Shown: positions 1-11,055, numbered from the stretch's first letter. The stretch: 64,000 nt of DNA from Agarophyton chilense (GCA_030374765.1 JARGXX010000129.1:682001-746000), one strand, 5' to 3'. Numbers and translations: made by a program. The notes: generated from the sequence alone by a model not told the origin.

Positions 1-1
1 T

Positions 2-3000
2 CCCCAGGACACCCAAATCGCAAACGCCATATCCGCCTGGCTTTGCGCCATCAACTTGATCGACTCTGGTCTCTCGTTCGAGCAAGCCACGCGCCAGTGC
101 ATTTCGCTGTGCCGACTCTTCAGCCGTTTCGCCCCGCACCTTCTCTCAGAACGCGACTTTTTCCTCCCTTCTTCCAATGCCGAGGCCAACCTCTCTCGTC
201 ATCGCCGCTACAACACTCGCCGCTTGGCTCGCTGCCTTTTGCGCCACTTCCACCTCACGCCCCCAGACCCCAGCATCTCGCTTCCGGATGTCCAATCGCC
301 TCAACCTCTTGTGCAGCTTCGACAAAGTGCCAAACACACCATTCTCTCTCTCTCAGATGCGGCAACCTCAGAAGACGTAGATCCGCTGCCTGTCATGCTG
401 TCTCTGGCGGAGGTTGTGCTTTGTGCAGCTGTACACAGTGAGAAGAGAGATCCTTTTATTCAAGCAGTACTCACACTACCACCGCACCACCAAGATGCAC
501 TGGCTACTTCCATTTGCCGCACAACCGTCGAAAAGCCAAAGGAAACGCGCGTGCTAGGTCAGATCCCTGTCAACGACGAGAACCTCTACCTCACCACCCT
601 CTCACCTTCCACAAAACCAACCTTCACGGAAAAGTCACACAGTCCTCTTTCTGCCCCACGCGGCATTCCGCTGGCAGACTACAAGGCGCTCGCTGCAGAA
701 CGAGACAACCTCAGGAGAAAGCTTGCCGCCTGTGAATTCGAGAAGAACAAGGCAGTGGAGCTATCCCAGGGCTTGAAAATCAACCTGGAAGAGGCTTCCG
801 ACAAGATTCGCTTGATGGAGACAAAGCACGAAGAAAGTGCTACAGAATTGTTGAACAAGTCAAAGGCACTCAGTGAAGCCAAGACTGCACTGCGCGGAGC
901 TCACGTTGCTGCCGAAGAAGTCGACATTTTGCGCGCAAAGGCCGCTTCTGCCGAACAGTTGGAAGCAAGCCTCAAAAGAGCCAGCAAGAGGCTGGAAGAG
1001 GTCTCTGACATGCGGAGGGCGACTAAAGACCTCGAGGCACAACTATCTGCGTTTAGGGAGACAGAAGAAAGATTGTCCAAGCACACCGATTACCTGGAAT
1101 CGCAGCTTACGTACAGCAACACCCGCAGTACCCAATTTGCCAAGTTGGCTGAAAACCTCACAGCTGAGATGGAGAAGAAGGACGGTGAGATCAAAACGCT
1201 AAAGAGTGAAAACTCGTCGTTGAAGACAAGTATGGAGGCTGCCAATCAACAGCTGGCCGCATTCCTCATGCAGTCCGCGCAAACGGCATCGAGAGATACT
1301 GCAATCAATCGTGCTTCGGAGGACATGTCTGCGTCGGTAAGGACTCCAAAGTCCTTGGGCGTCGCCCAGACTACCACCGATCAGACCACTTCGACGACAG
1401 CTGTGCCGATGTCCGATGAGCTCGTCAAAGAACGTGCATGTGATATCTTGTTCAAAGATTCGCTTGTTCGCATGACATGGATTGATATTGTCGAATGCGT
1501 GAATGGGGTCATGGATGCTTGGTATGATATTAATGCCATGGAAGGCACGGAAGGTCCTTCTTTGGGAAGCAGCAGCGAGGCAGAGATCCACCGCCAGCCA
1601 TCCCTCTCGGCTTCTGAACAACCCGGTGTCCTCTCACGGCCCAGTCAACAGAGCGTCGACACAAACGCTAGCTACATCGGCAGCGATGCCGAAAGTAGAA
1701 TGAGCCTGCTACCGGAGTTTGCCGTGATGGACTACCAGGAAAGGATTGAAAAGGGCCATACTGGAGATGAGTTTGACTACGCCGCAAACCACACAAACGT
1801 GGAAGAGATTCCTCTGAATCGCATGCATCAAGCACAGGTGCCCCACGCGCAATGCGAGAAGAGCACGGCCCCTATCCCAGCAGAAGGTACTTCGTCGCTT
1901 AGCGCGACCGATGATGATGATGGTGACTCTGAACCGGCAGATGAGACGGTGAACGCTACCATTTCAAAGCCACCCAGCAACCCACGCATGTGCAACACCA
2001 ATCTCAGCAGTTGTGAACGGAAAAGCTCTGGAATCGCCTCGTTGAAGCGCTCTGCCACCCAGCCCCGTTCTCCTTTCATCGCGGAAAACATTATTCAAGG
2101 AAAGAAAACTATTCATCTGCAGTTCGGCTCGAGGCAGCTACACTCTGTCCGTCACTCCTCTCTAATCCATCTCAAGAGCATGAAACGGGCGTCTAGTCTT
2201 AAGATGAGCAAGAGAAGCGGAATGTCTGTGAGCGATTCAAGGTCTGACACGACCCGAACACTCGTTCTTCAAACTCACAATGATCTGCTGTCGTTACAGA
2301 ACACGTTGGATCTCATGCGCACTGAGAGGCAATCCTCAACGTCCGTTGGAAACCTTGTACATCAACTGGATATCACAAGGAAGCAGCTCAGTGACGCTCA
2401 AACAAAATTACTGGAATCAAACGCAGAATGCAGTAGCCTTCGGTACGAAATGGACCTCTTGCTCAAAGAGGTTGATGTACTTGCTTCAGAGAAGAAAAAG
2501 ACCGCCCAGGATGAAACAAAAGTTCTCGAGGAGAAGGAAAGGCTGATCAATCACTTGAAGGAAAATTTGCGATTGAGAGAGGAGGAGCTCTCTGTCATGA
2601 ATCAAGAACTCAAGAACGTTTCCGAACATATGGAAAATCTGGAGCGGTCCCGGAAATCTCTGGAAGAAAAAATGCGTACGTCAAAGGTTGTCGAGAGAGC
2701 TCAGGAGGTTGAGATTGCGCGACTAAATGCGAAACTTGAGACGAGTGGGTTAATGACTGCCAAGCTTGACGACGTTATGAAGCGAGCCGACGGGCTTCAG
2801 AAGGAAATATCGAAAGAGAGAGAAACCCATTTGCGGGGCATCGCCGAAGCGGTTAAACGAGAACAGCGCATCGCCGAGGAAGCTCGCAAAGAAGCCAGAC
2901 TGATGGCGAAGAATCATACGACCATGCTCGAAGATGTGCGCGCAAGTGCTTTGGCTGCTGCCCGTGGCAGCATGAGAGCGAATCAAGAGAGAATCCCGAG

Positions 3001-3148
3001 AAGAGGAGCTTGGTTCTCGGACTTTTGGAGAAGGTTGCTTCATCTAGAAAGGTTAAACAGTGACTTTTCCACGGCGCATACCGCCCGCACATCTTCTGCT
3101 GAGAAAGATGGAAACAGAGGAAGGAGCGTCCGATCGAGACGTCAGTGA
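2..3148 (+). CDS. HOOK-like coiled-coil protein, 5' partial
   Basis: The frame is open from base 2, so the gene starts left of the window; the first in-window start-like codon (TTG at 56) is not the true start. The first ~170 residues resemble the N-terminal HOOK domain: a short helix ending in WLCAINL, a block beginning YNTRRLARCLLRHF, and a segment with VVLCAAVHSEKRDPFIQ that matches the family's conserved ILGCAVNCEKK region. Two long heptad-rich, Glu/Lys/Leu-rich coiled coils follow (about residues 215-420 and 745-975). They are separated by a Ser/Thr/Asp-rich, probably disordered linker with an acidic DDDDGDSE stretch. The C-terminus is basic. HOOK-family proteins are microtubule-motor or membrane adaptors; that role here is inferred from family resemblance only. 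Alternatives are another large coiled-coil scaffold such as a golgin. The coding call is very secure, the family moderately so. Confidence 0.75.
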   Translation, partial: PQDTQIANAISAWLCAINLIDSGLSFEQATRQCISLCRLFSRFAPHLLSERDFFLPSSNAEANLSRHRRYNTRRLARCLLRHFHLTPPDPSISLPDVQSPQPLVQLRQSAKHTILSLSDAATSEDVDPLPVMLSLAEVVLCAAVHSEKRDPFIQAVLTLPPHHQDALATSICRTTVEKPKETRVLGQIPVNDENLYLTTLSPSTKPTFTEKSHSPLSAPRGIPLADYKALAAERDNLRRKLAACEFEKNKAVELSQGLKINLEEASDKIRLMETKHEESATELLNKSKALSEAKTALRGAHVAAEEVDILRAKAASAEQLEASLKRASKRLEEVSDMRRATKDLEAQLSAFRETEERLSKHTDYLESQLTYSNTRSTQFAKLAENLTAEMEKKDGEIKTLKSENSSLKTSMEAANQQLAAFLMQSAQTASRDTAINRASEDMSASVRTPKSLGVAQTTTDQTTSTTAVPMSDELVKERACDILFKDSLVRMTWIDIVECVNGVMDAWYDINAMEGTEGPSLGSSSEAEIHRQPSLSASEQPGVLSRPSQQSVDTNASYIGSDAESRMSLLPEFAVMDYQERIEKGHTGDEFDYAANHTNVEEIPLNRMHQAQVPHAQCEKSTAPIPAEGTSSLSATDDDDGDSEPADETVNATISKPPSNPRMCNTNLSSCERKSSGIASLKRSATQPRSPFIAENIIQGKKTIHLQFGSRQLHSVRHSSLIHLKSMKRASSLKMSKRSGMSVSDSRSDTTRTLVLQTHNDLLSLQNTLDLMRTERQSSTSVGNLVHQLDITRKQLSDAQTKLLESNAECSSLRYEMDLLLKEVDVLASEKKKTAQDETKVLEEKERLINHLKENLRLREEELSVMNQELKNVSEHMENLERSRKSLEEKMRTSKVVERAQEVEIARLNAKLETSGLMTAKLDDVMKRADGLQKEISKERETHLRGIAEAVKREQRIAEEARKEARLMAKNHTTMLEDVRASALAAARGSMRANQERIPRRGAWFSDFWRRLLHLERLNSDFSTAHTARTSSAEKDGNRGRSVRSRRQ

Positions 3149-5456
3149 TAGAAGAAGTTGTCTTTAACCAAAAACATCACTTTGATCCGTACTCTTCCTC
3201 GCTTATTACAATTTGCCCCGCCGAGTCGCATCAGGCTTCCACCGAGCTTTCGAGTAGAGGAGAGTATTCCAGAACTCTTTCTTACCAATCCTACCCGATG
3301 GTGCGCTATAACTTTCGCCCACGCTGTGCATAGGGATCATAGCTATGTTGCGTCGGTAATCCATTCACCACCCAACACGCCCTGCGTAATGATGATTTCC
3401 CCTCTGATCTCCTCCGGCGGAGAGCTGGTCCGCTTTCGAAGCCAAGCTTTCTTTAAAGTTAGTTTCTCCTCAGGCATAAACCGCTCTGTAACCTGGTTTA
3501 CTTACTCTACATGTTTCTTTCCGTCGTCCAGAATAAAGTATCCTCGTCATTCGTGATCTGCCTCCGTCTCGAAATGAAGCTCACTATGCCAACCCGCGAA
3601 CGACGGCACCCATCCCGTCATGATTGTCCCACGGCATTTTTGAGCAAATGCGGAGCCGAACTCGATCCATGCTGAATCAACGCAATATCATGCGCAGGTA
3701 GCACAATCGTTTTATTCTGTCGCGTCAAGACGAGCCACTGGCGACGAGAATCCCACATCCGCCACTGGTTTTTTCGAGACAGCCACCAGGGTTAGCCATT
3801 CTCCTTTTGTAATCGCCGGAGCTGCCATAAAACCCATGTCACTGCGATTGATGCATTTGTTTCTATCGGGAAGACGTCGGTTTCTCACGTTATCTTATCT
3901 GACAACTACTCATCAAAAACGTCGAAGATATTGACTTCGAACCGATTCTACACCCGGACTCCGAAGTTTATTGCGAATTTATAAGAGAGTTCGTGTGGGC
4001 ACTTCGAGCTTGAATTCGTTCGGTGCATGTGCGTGCTCAACTTTGTCGTACTTCGTCTCACTCTTTTTCTCACTAACTTTTCAGGCTTTGCAGAGGAAAG
4101 GTTGACGGGATGCATGATGACGTGAGCCGGAGCTCCTCTTCTTTCTTTCAAACATTCTTTTCGAGCGTTTTGAAGCCTGACGTTGGCGTTTTGGGCTATT
4201 ACCACGAAGAGCCAGCAGTAAACGGTAAGCCGAAGTTGAGGAAAAACTCAATCATCCTGTGCAATGATCATAATGAATGTGAGAGACGTTTAAAAAGGCT
4301 GATAAACACAGCACTGGACTAGAGCAATCAAGGACGAGGAAGTACAATGGGATAGTGCTAAGATGCGCAAAGCCGTTATTTATTTCATCACAGGAAAAAA
4401 GCCTGGCCATCGCATATCAAATGCAAGTTGTCCAACTCATTCATATTCTGGAGCCTAATTCGATCACGGCGAGCAAATGTCACTTCGCATTCGGGGGGCG
4501 CTTCTATTCTTCCCTGGTGACATTCCGAGAGATAAGGCGAAATGGGCACGTGGTCGAATCTACCTTGGAAACATCAAACACGGTCCTTATCATTTCTGTT
4601 GAATTCCTGAAGCAGCTGAGATTGAAAAGGAGCTTAACAAGAATTTCGCATATGTCGTAACCGCCCAGCGTAGTCATTTCCACCGCAACAGAGCAAATTG
4701 AAAATCGATGCGCTCTACACAAACACATTAATATAGGAGGATGAAACTGTGGGAAATGTCCAATTCATTGAATAGGGTTGCGCTTCTTTGTGTCGCTTTA
4801 TACCCGCCTTCTGTATCGCTATGGCAGACGACGCCTCTAGAGAGCGGTACTGTTCCATGGTACTGTTCTATGGTACTGTACTATGGTACTGTACAATGGT
4901 AAGCCCTGCCATCCTTCTTTGCTTCTTCTTCATCATTGCGAGTGTCGTGCGTTAATTCATCGAGCGCCATTAGGTTAGACAGTAACTATCCTAGTCAACA
5001 AAGGTCCATTGGACGCAACGCCGTCTATATTCTCCTTCCCGGTGGCGGCTAAACACCGTGACGCTCTCCTTTTGTTAAGAATTTGCGACATGACCTCACC
5101 AGCCGCTGTGGAAGGGTTCGAGATGGAAAGCGTTTGTCTTCCTGCCACTGAATCCGTTGAGCCTCAAAATCTGGAACTTCTGATCAAAACGTTTGCATAA
5201 TCGTTTTACAAACTTTTTTAAAGTTTTCAATTGTCGGCGTGCTGGACCGTGCAAGGTTAGAGCACATTTGTCTCATCCTGGCCATTGGTCAACTGCTCGG
5301 TGTTCAGATGTAGAGGTTTGTTCATCAGCATCTTCTTCCAATCGACCTGTTCAACTGCAACGACATCTTATAAAGAAGGGATTATCAAAGAATAAGCACC
5401 ACTACAACATAGACTCGAAGACTCACAACAGATCTTTGATTGCTTGACCTCTAAAT
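3149..5456. other. Intergenic, no gene recognised
   Basis: This 2.3-kb stretch contains only short ORFs without recognisable domains or mutual homology (largest 132 codons at 3158-3556, plus strand). It holds the 13-bp tandem repeat at 4846-4901. The last few hundred bases should contain the promoter of the malate dehydrogenase gene, but I see no motif I can name. Noncoding RNAs cannot be excluded. Confidence 0.5.
4846..4901. repeat. 13-bp tandem repeat, 4.3 copies
   Basis: Four consecutive 13-bp units begin at 4846, 4859, 4872 and 4885 and follow the pattern GGTACTGTNCNAT, with a trailing GGTA. Units differ only at two or three positions. It lies in intergenic DNA about 0.55 kb before the malate dehydrogenase start. 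Confidence 0.85.
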
Positions 5457-6560
5457 ATGCTGCGCACATCTATTCATTCCGTGCGACGCGCACTCAGCAC
5501 AAAGGCTGCCGAACTTCCGGTAAAGAAGGTTGCTATAACGGGCGCCGCGGGGTCGATCGGGTACGCATTGCTAATGCGGATCGCCTCCGGTCAAATGCTC
5601 GGTCCATCCCAGCCGGTTGAGCTGCAACTGATCGAAACCGAACCCGGAATGAAGCCTCTACAGGGTGTTGCAATGGAAATTATGGACGGAGCATTCCCTC
5701 TCGTACGAAAAGTTACGAAAACGTCAGATCCGAAGGAAGGATTTGGTGATGCCGAAATCGCGGTTCTTGTCGGGGGGAAGCCTCGCGGTCCTGGAATGGA
5801 AAGGGCTGATCTCATGAGCGCGAATGCTGCCATTTTTGCGGAACAAGGGAAAGCGATCAACGAATCTGCTAGTAGAAATGTGTCTGTGCTGCTTGTTGCA
5901 AACCCCGCGAACACTAATGCTCTCGTTGCATCTGCACACGCACCCGATATCGATCCGGAGAGATTTATGGCAATGACTAGGTTGGATCATAATCGTGCGA
6001 TTGGGCAAGTTGCTGGAAAGACAGGAGCTATGGCTGGTGATGTTGAGAAGGTTGTGATTTGGGGTAATCACTCTGCTACCCAATATCCAGACTTGTCCAA
6101 TGCTTTAGTAGAAGGAAAGCCCGCGTTAGAGGTAATCAATGACATGCCCTGGGTGCAGAAAGAGTTCATTCCTCGTGTGCAAAAGCGTGGCGCGGAGATT
6201 ATCGGGGCGAGCGGGAGGAGCTCGGCAAGTTCGGCAGCATCAGCCGCTATCGACCACGTGCGCGATCTATTCCTCGGATCTGGAAGCTCTTGGAAGAGCA
6301 TGGCTATTCCATCTGATGGTTCCTACGGCATCGATTCAGGCATCTGGTTTTCAGTACCGTGTCTATGCCCTGGAGAAAGCATATATCAACGCATCTTGGA
6401 CATTCCCGCACCGAACGAGTTTTCAGCTGCCATGATTGATGCCACGAGAAAGGAATTACTGGAGGAACGAGATACTGTTCGGCACCTGTTGCCGGGGGGC
6501 ACTACAACACAGACGACGACAAAGACGAGAAAGAGGCGGGCTAAGAAAGCAACGGCATAA
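5457..6560 (+). CDS. MDH: Malate dehydrogenase, organellar (type-2 MDH)
   Basis: This enzyme interconverts malate and oxaloacetate with NAD(P). The 367-residue product starts with an Arg/Ser-rich, acid-free presequence (MLRTSIHSVRRALSTKA) typical of mitochondrial import. The Rossmann motif GAAGSIG follows at residues 29-35. Substrate-binding arginines sit in the KPRGPGMERADL block (residues 108-119), the catalytic Asp in MTRLDHN (Asp177), and the catalytic His in WGNHSATQYPD (His205). SSAASAAIDHVRD contributes to the active site. The sequence style (GxKPRGPGMER, WGNHSATQ, PSDGSYGI) is that of the cytosolic/bacterial 'type 2' MDH group rather than the classical mitochondrial group. A Lys/Arg/Thr-rich tail of ~25 residues (TTQTTTKTRKRRAKKATA) is unusual. 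The ATG at 5457 is the first in frame and gives the presequence. Confidence 0.93.
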   Translation: MLRTSIHSVRRALSTKAAELPVKKVAITGAAGSIGYALLMRIASGQMLGPSQPVELQLIETEPGMKPLQGVAMEIMDGAFPLVRKVTKTSDPKEGFGDAEIAVLVGGKPRGPGMERADLMSANAAIFAEQGKAINESASRNVSVLLVANPANTNALVASAHAPDIDPERFMAMTRLDHNRAIGQVAGKTGAMAGDVEKVVIWGNHSATQYPDLSNALVEGKPALEVINDMPWVQKEFIPRVQKRGAEIIGASGRSSASSAASAAIDHVRDLFLGSGSSWKSMAIPSDGSYGIDSGIWFSVPCLCPGESIYQRILDIPAPNEFSAAMIDATRKELLEERDTVRHLLPGGTTTQTTTKTRKRRAKKATA

Positions 6561-6738
6561 AAGCTCGAGAAGATAAACTTGGGTTACCTTACAGATGATT
6601 AGTGTACTGCATTCACGTAAAGTCTTCGAGGTGCTTATGGACTTCGATTTTGGCTACATTCTAAGTATTGGCCTGTCTGGTGACACTCGCGGGAAGACGA
6701 GTGTATTGAATTCGCATTGTGGGAGAGATAATAGATTC

Positions 6739-8092
6739 TCAGGCGAAACGATTCATCACGCGCGTGTGGAAGAGAGGATTCGTTTTGGCCGCTTCTCGAG
6801 CGCGTTCCCATTGATCCTCCTGCTCATTTGATGATTCATCGGCATCAGTATACTTCGTTATCATAACTTTGCGCAGCTTCGGAGCTTCCGTGATCTTTGA
6901 TGAGTATGCATACGCATTGCAGCTGGTGTCGAACAAAAACGGGGCGAAAGTGGAGTCCCGAGCCTTGCGCTCAGTTAGTCGATGATCGTAGCCACGTCTT
7001 CTCTTCATTTCCTTTTCTGCTCGGATTTCGGCCGCCATTTTCTCCTTCTCTTGTTCACGCTGTTGCCTCCTCCATTTCGCGAACTTTCTGGCGGTCTTTC
7101 GCCGATACAATTCGTCTGGCTTTCCAACATATCTTCTGCTAACCTCTTCGCAGTCATCTCTGTGCGTTTCCAAAGTTGTCTTGTTAATCTGGACAAGATT
7201 TCTTTTCCCCTCTAAGAAGAGAGTTCGACATCTTGTTGTATGCACTGTATAAGCTTTATCGCTTATTATTAATGCTAGAATTTCAGTTGATACCTCGTCC
7301 GGCTGCAGGATTCCAAGCATAGGATATAACGGATTATCAGCCTCTTCGATGGAGCGCTGTACTAGATTTGACTTGTGTGCAATATATCGTTGATGTGCTG
7401 ACTTGCGTATATCTTCAGGAATCGTACAGATTACGACCGGCACAAAAGGCATCACGACGGGTGCTCGAATAAAATGTGCTCGTTTTGCGAGCGACGCAAG
7501 CCACCGTTCTCGTCGATGAGAAGCAAACAATGCCTGTACCGGTTCCCCAGTGCCTAACTTCTGAGGGGATAGTCTCTTGTTCAACATGACATGTTTGTGA
7601 TGTTTCCAATGCTCATAGGCCTTCGCTGCTTTTGAAAGATATTGGTCCAGAGCAGGAAACATGACCCTTTCAAAAGTTTGACCGTTGGCATCGGCGGGAT
7701 TTACATTTGAAGCCGACTTCGCGGCACAGGCCTTTGCCTGCTTCAATTGAAAAAAAGTTGCAGCAGCCTGGGCTTTGTATGCTGTCAATGAAGCTTGAAA
7801 CCAGGACTCCATTTGCCTCCGCTTCGCTAAGCAGCAGTTTGTCGTCGCGCGTGGCGGGCTCGGTTTGTACAATTGAAACAGAGATGCCGTCCTTGATGGA
7901 TTTCGGAGCGGGCCCTTTCGATGGGGTGCAATACTGACTTACGAAGGTTCGTAACTGCCAACGCCGCTGTGTGAAGAACTCCTTAAACCCGTAAAGCGCC
8001 TCCGTCCCCCGTCGCTTCGCTAAACATCTGACGCCCCCGCGAAGCACTTGGAAAAGCGCAGGGGTGTAATGGTGCTCTACAACGGGCGTCAA
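6739..8092 (-). CDS. Unknown basic protein, candidate two-exon gene
   Basis: The main minus-strand frame, 7872 down to 6739, is open for 377 codons and ends in a basic, coiled-coil-like segment rich in Arg/Lys/Glu (YRRKTARKFAKWRRQQREQE), then NPLFHTRVMNRFA. Upstream in another frame, 8092-7943 begins with ATG and encodes about 50 residues ending in RRWQLRTF. Directly after it is a consensus 5' splice site, GTAAGT (plus-strand ACTTAC, 7937-7942). Joining to an AG at 7822-7823 (GCGAAG|CGG) keeps frame and gives a 121-nt intron and a protein of about 411 residues. This splice model is inferred; without it the protein would start at 7872 or at the Met at about 7812. I recognise no domain. An organelle protein is possible given the basic N-terminus of the joined form. 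Confidence 0.5.
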
Positions 8093-9513
8093 GTCTCGTC
8101 GCAGTTCCCCTCGCCCTGCAAAAACACAAGAATGGGTGTCACGGATGCCACGTGGGCACGTGGATCATATCCATTGGATAAATAAGGACATCCAACGAAC
8201 CCTCAGCATCACAAGATCTTCAAATGGCGGCCTTCATTGGCCACTGTTATTTAAGGTATTGTGCTCCGAGTTCCCACGCCGTAGGTTATCCATCTGACTG
8301 TCTGGTGGCAATGTGCCATGCCTTAAACACTCACCTTTGTACTTTCGTATATGAAGCCGTACTTTCCGAGGAGTAGAATCACTTCAGGCGTTGAAGGATG
8401 CGAAGCGCAGCAATTGCTAGGGTTGCAAACCCTTTATATAGTATATAGAGATACTGGCCCAATAGGAGTAAATGCTGCTTATCCTCTCCGAGCTTGAGCA
8501 ATCATGCAAAGCCCTCACTAATTGCATTCGTTTTGGATGACACTGTTCTAGCTCTATCTCTTGTGTCTTCATCAGACAAACTTAACAAAGCGGTTTTCTT
8601 GGTTATTTCGATGTCTGCACAGTTGGGTGCAAAACAAATTTGCAACAATAAAGTCGGGATAGAATTGCCTATCTTACAACTTCGACACCCACTTCACTCC
8701 ATCACATTCTGCTTACAGATCTCCTTGTGGTATTCAAACCATGAAGGAACTACAGAAGGAAGAAAGAGATTAAGAATTCTGCGATACTTGACAGTACATG
8801 CCCTTCGATTGAGATGAACGATTATATCTTTCTTGCATTCAACAATTCATTGATTAAGAAAACCATATGTTCACTTATGGAGAGCACGTGTCCTATTGGT
8901 GAGGGATCATCTGTTCTCACAAGAAGCTCCAATATGCACATAACAACGCCTTTTGCTGTGTTGAAACGTTGTTCTGTTTTCTGTCCCGCACGGAAACTCG
9001 ATAACAAGCAATTTCTGACACCCCAGGTCAGAAACATACTGTGGCCCGCCGCCGGCAGTTTGCTCCAGCAGTCGTACTTTTATAATTGTTTGCCCATGCA
9101 ATCTATGGTCCAGAATGCCATGCCCACAACAAACCTTACCTCCCTACATCCAACAGAAGTATGCTGCTCATGTGTCTGCACACCCACTTGACCACCTCGA
9201 CGCCATGTAAATGTATGTCAAAACAGTGAGAGCGAGCAATGGATTTGCACCACATCTGGCCCAGGGGAAGAAGTGAAGCGAGGGACACAACACAATGGCT
9301 ATACCAGTACGCGTTTATGAATTTTCTCCACTCTCCTAACTTTTGTCGTCCTCTCGGCTGAGGTGTTCGGTTGGTCAGTGACTGCATTCAAGCTGAAGTC
9401 ATCCAACCCCGGCAGGCAGCCAGGGCGGAAACAGAACCTACCGGTGCCAGTAAGCTCTACCCTGAGGAAGGCTTTGAATAAGAACAAATTCAAACAAGAC
9501 CGAAAGTGAGAGG
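8093..9513. other. Intergenic, no gene recognised
   Basis: Only short ORFs without domain resemblance occur (107 codons at 8494-8817, 125 codons at 8814-9191). At 8419-8433 there is a small hairpin (AGGGTT-GCA-AACCCT) followed by an AT-rich TATATAGTATATAG stretch, possibly a promoter element. Promoters of the divergent neighbouring genes should lie here. Confidence 0.45.
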
Positions 9514-11055
9514 ATGTCTGCTGATGAAGGCGAATACAGAAGCAATGACAATCTCCCACAGGTGCTCAGGTTGCGCAGTCAAGGCACCTTTCTTGCGAGG
9601 AGCTCGGACTTTACGCGGGACGCTGCGATTCTCCACACAACCGAAATTGAAGTCGATATTCAAGGAATGCACGAAGGTCGTACGGCGGGGAGAGAGGGGT
9701 CCGCGGGAGTTGGGTTCGTTTCAGCAAAAACAAGGCTTGATCGGATATTTCAAAATGACTTTGTTACAAGGAAGTCGTCCTCAAAGCCGCCGCCGCCGCC
9801 ACCGCCGCCACCTCCTCAACCAGTGGTTCAATCGAAGGATAAAGATTCTTCAGCTTCGGGTTCTGAGCCTGATCAGGAGAAGAACAATGCTTCTTCCGAA
9901 GCAGACGAGTCTTCTGTTAGTCCGAAAACAAATGACAATAGTAGCAGTGACAGACTTCCATCAAATGTTGTGGCTCCGCCTCCTATCGAGGGTATGTACT
10001 TCCGTTCTCCGACAAGGCACATAAAACTTATCAAGACCAGGCTTTCAGACCTACCTGCAATTGTTCAGAATCAGGAACCCCAAATTCGCGGTGGAGTTGC
10101 GGTGTATAAGGTAATTGACGACGTACACCGAGCAAACTACGGTTCAATGGTCGAGATAAATGCAATCGACTATATAAACCGGCTCAAAGGTACTGTTCGT
10201 GACCTGGAACGTCAACTGAGCGTGGTGCAAGGAATTTTGGAACAAGAAAGAGAGAGCAGCCGCCATACGAACAGAAATTTGCGAAGTTCAATCCGCATGG
10301 GTACGTTTATGGGAAGAAGATCAAAAGACCCGGAACATAGATCCTCAGAAAAGTTTAAACGATCTCAAAAGGGCAAGAATGGTTCAAATGCAAGCGGAAC
10401 CACAAGCAATGCCTCTTCTGCGAAGGTTTCTCCAAGTTCAAGCCAATCAGAACACAAAACCCCGGGAGTACGGGCAAGACCTCCTGCGCCTCCCGTTAGC
10501 TTTCCGCGTGGATTTGGGTTTCATCAAGAAAGATTAAGGGATCCCAGACCACGGCGAGAAGAATATTTATCTTCTCCCACCAAACCAGATGAAGAAAGAC
10601 TAACCAGGGAAAATAGCGTAGAATCCAAAGGTGAAATGGTGTCGGACCTAGCTAAAGATGATACAAAAAATCCTAGTTCAGACCTACCAGAAGACGCGAG
10701 TCAAAGTTCAATTTCTGGTGATGTTGTCAATCAAATACAATCCCAACACCCCAACACATCTACTGATTATAAGAGAACTTATCATCCAAGAAAGCCAATT
10801 CAGCTAGATCGAAATGCTGCACCAATGCCCGGAGTTGAGGTACGGAGGGGTAGACGCGGAAGAGCCGGTCGGACGAAGAGTTTTTCGGGTGTCCCTACCG
10901 ATGAAGTCCGAAAGGTGTCCTCCTACGATTATCATCAAGAAAAGGCCTCAAGAGCGATGTCTATGCACCGTGAATCAAACGCTGAACCACCACAGCCACC
11001 ACCAACTACAAAGAAGAGTAGAGGGGTTCGTAAGCTTTTTGGGCTCAGATCCTGA
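9514..11055 (+). CDS. Unknown Pro/Ser-rich, mostly disordered protein
   Basis: This 513-residue protein starts at the ATG at 9514. It has a run of ten prolines around residues 90-99, followed by Ser/Asp/Glu-rich low complexity. A more ordered block follows (about 158-250: YFRSPTRHIKLIKTRLSDLP, GGVAVYKVIDDVHRANYGSM) leading into a short coiled coil (YINRLKGTVRDLERQLSVVQ). Thereafter it is again low complexity and rich in Arg, Ser and Pro. The extreme C-terminus, KKSRGVRKLFGLRS, is a basic amphipathic tail that could bind membrane or nucleic acid. I recognise no family. The polyproline could bind profilin, SH3-like or WW-like partners; that is speculation. Confidence 0.7.
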   Translation: MSADEGEYRSNDNLPQVLRLRSQGTFLARSSDFTRDAAILHTTEIEVDIQGMHEGRTAGREGSAGVGFVSAKTRLDRIFQNDFVTRKSSSKPPPPPPPPPPQPVVQSKDKDSSASGSEPDQEKNNASSEADESSVSPKTNDNSSSDRLPSNVVAPPPIEGMYFRSPTRHIKLIKTRLSDLPAIVQNQEPQIRGGVAVYKVIDDVHRANYGSMVEINAIDYINRLKGTVRDLERQLSVVQGILEQERESSRHTNRNLRSSIRMGTFMGRRSKDPEHRSSEKFKRSQKGKNGSNASGTTSNASSAKVSPSSSQSEHKTPGVRARPPAPPVSFPRGFGFHQERLRDPRPRREEYLSSPTKPDEERLTRENSVESKGEMVSDLAKDDTKNPSSDLPEDASQSSISGDVVNQIQSQHPNTSTDYKRTYHPRKPIQLDRNAAPMPGVEVRRGRRGRAGRTKSFSGVPTDEVRKVSSYDYHQEKASRAMSMHRESNAEPPQPPPTTKKSRGVRKLFGLRS

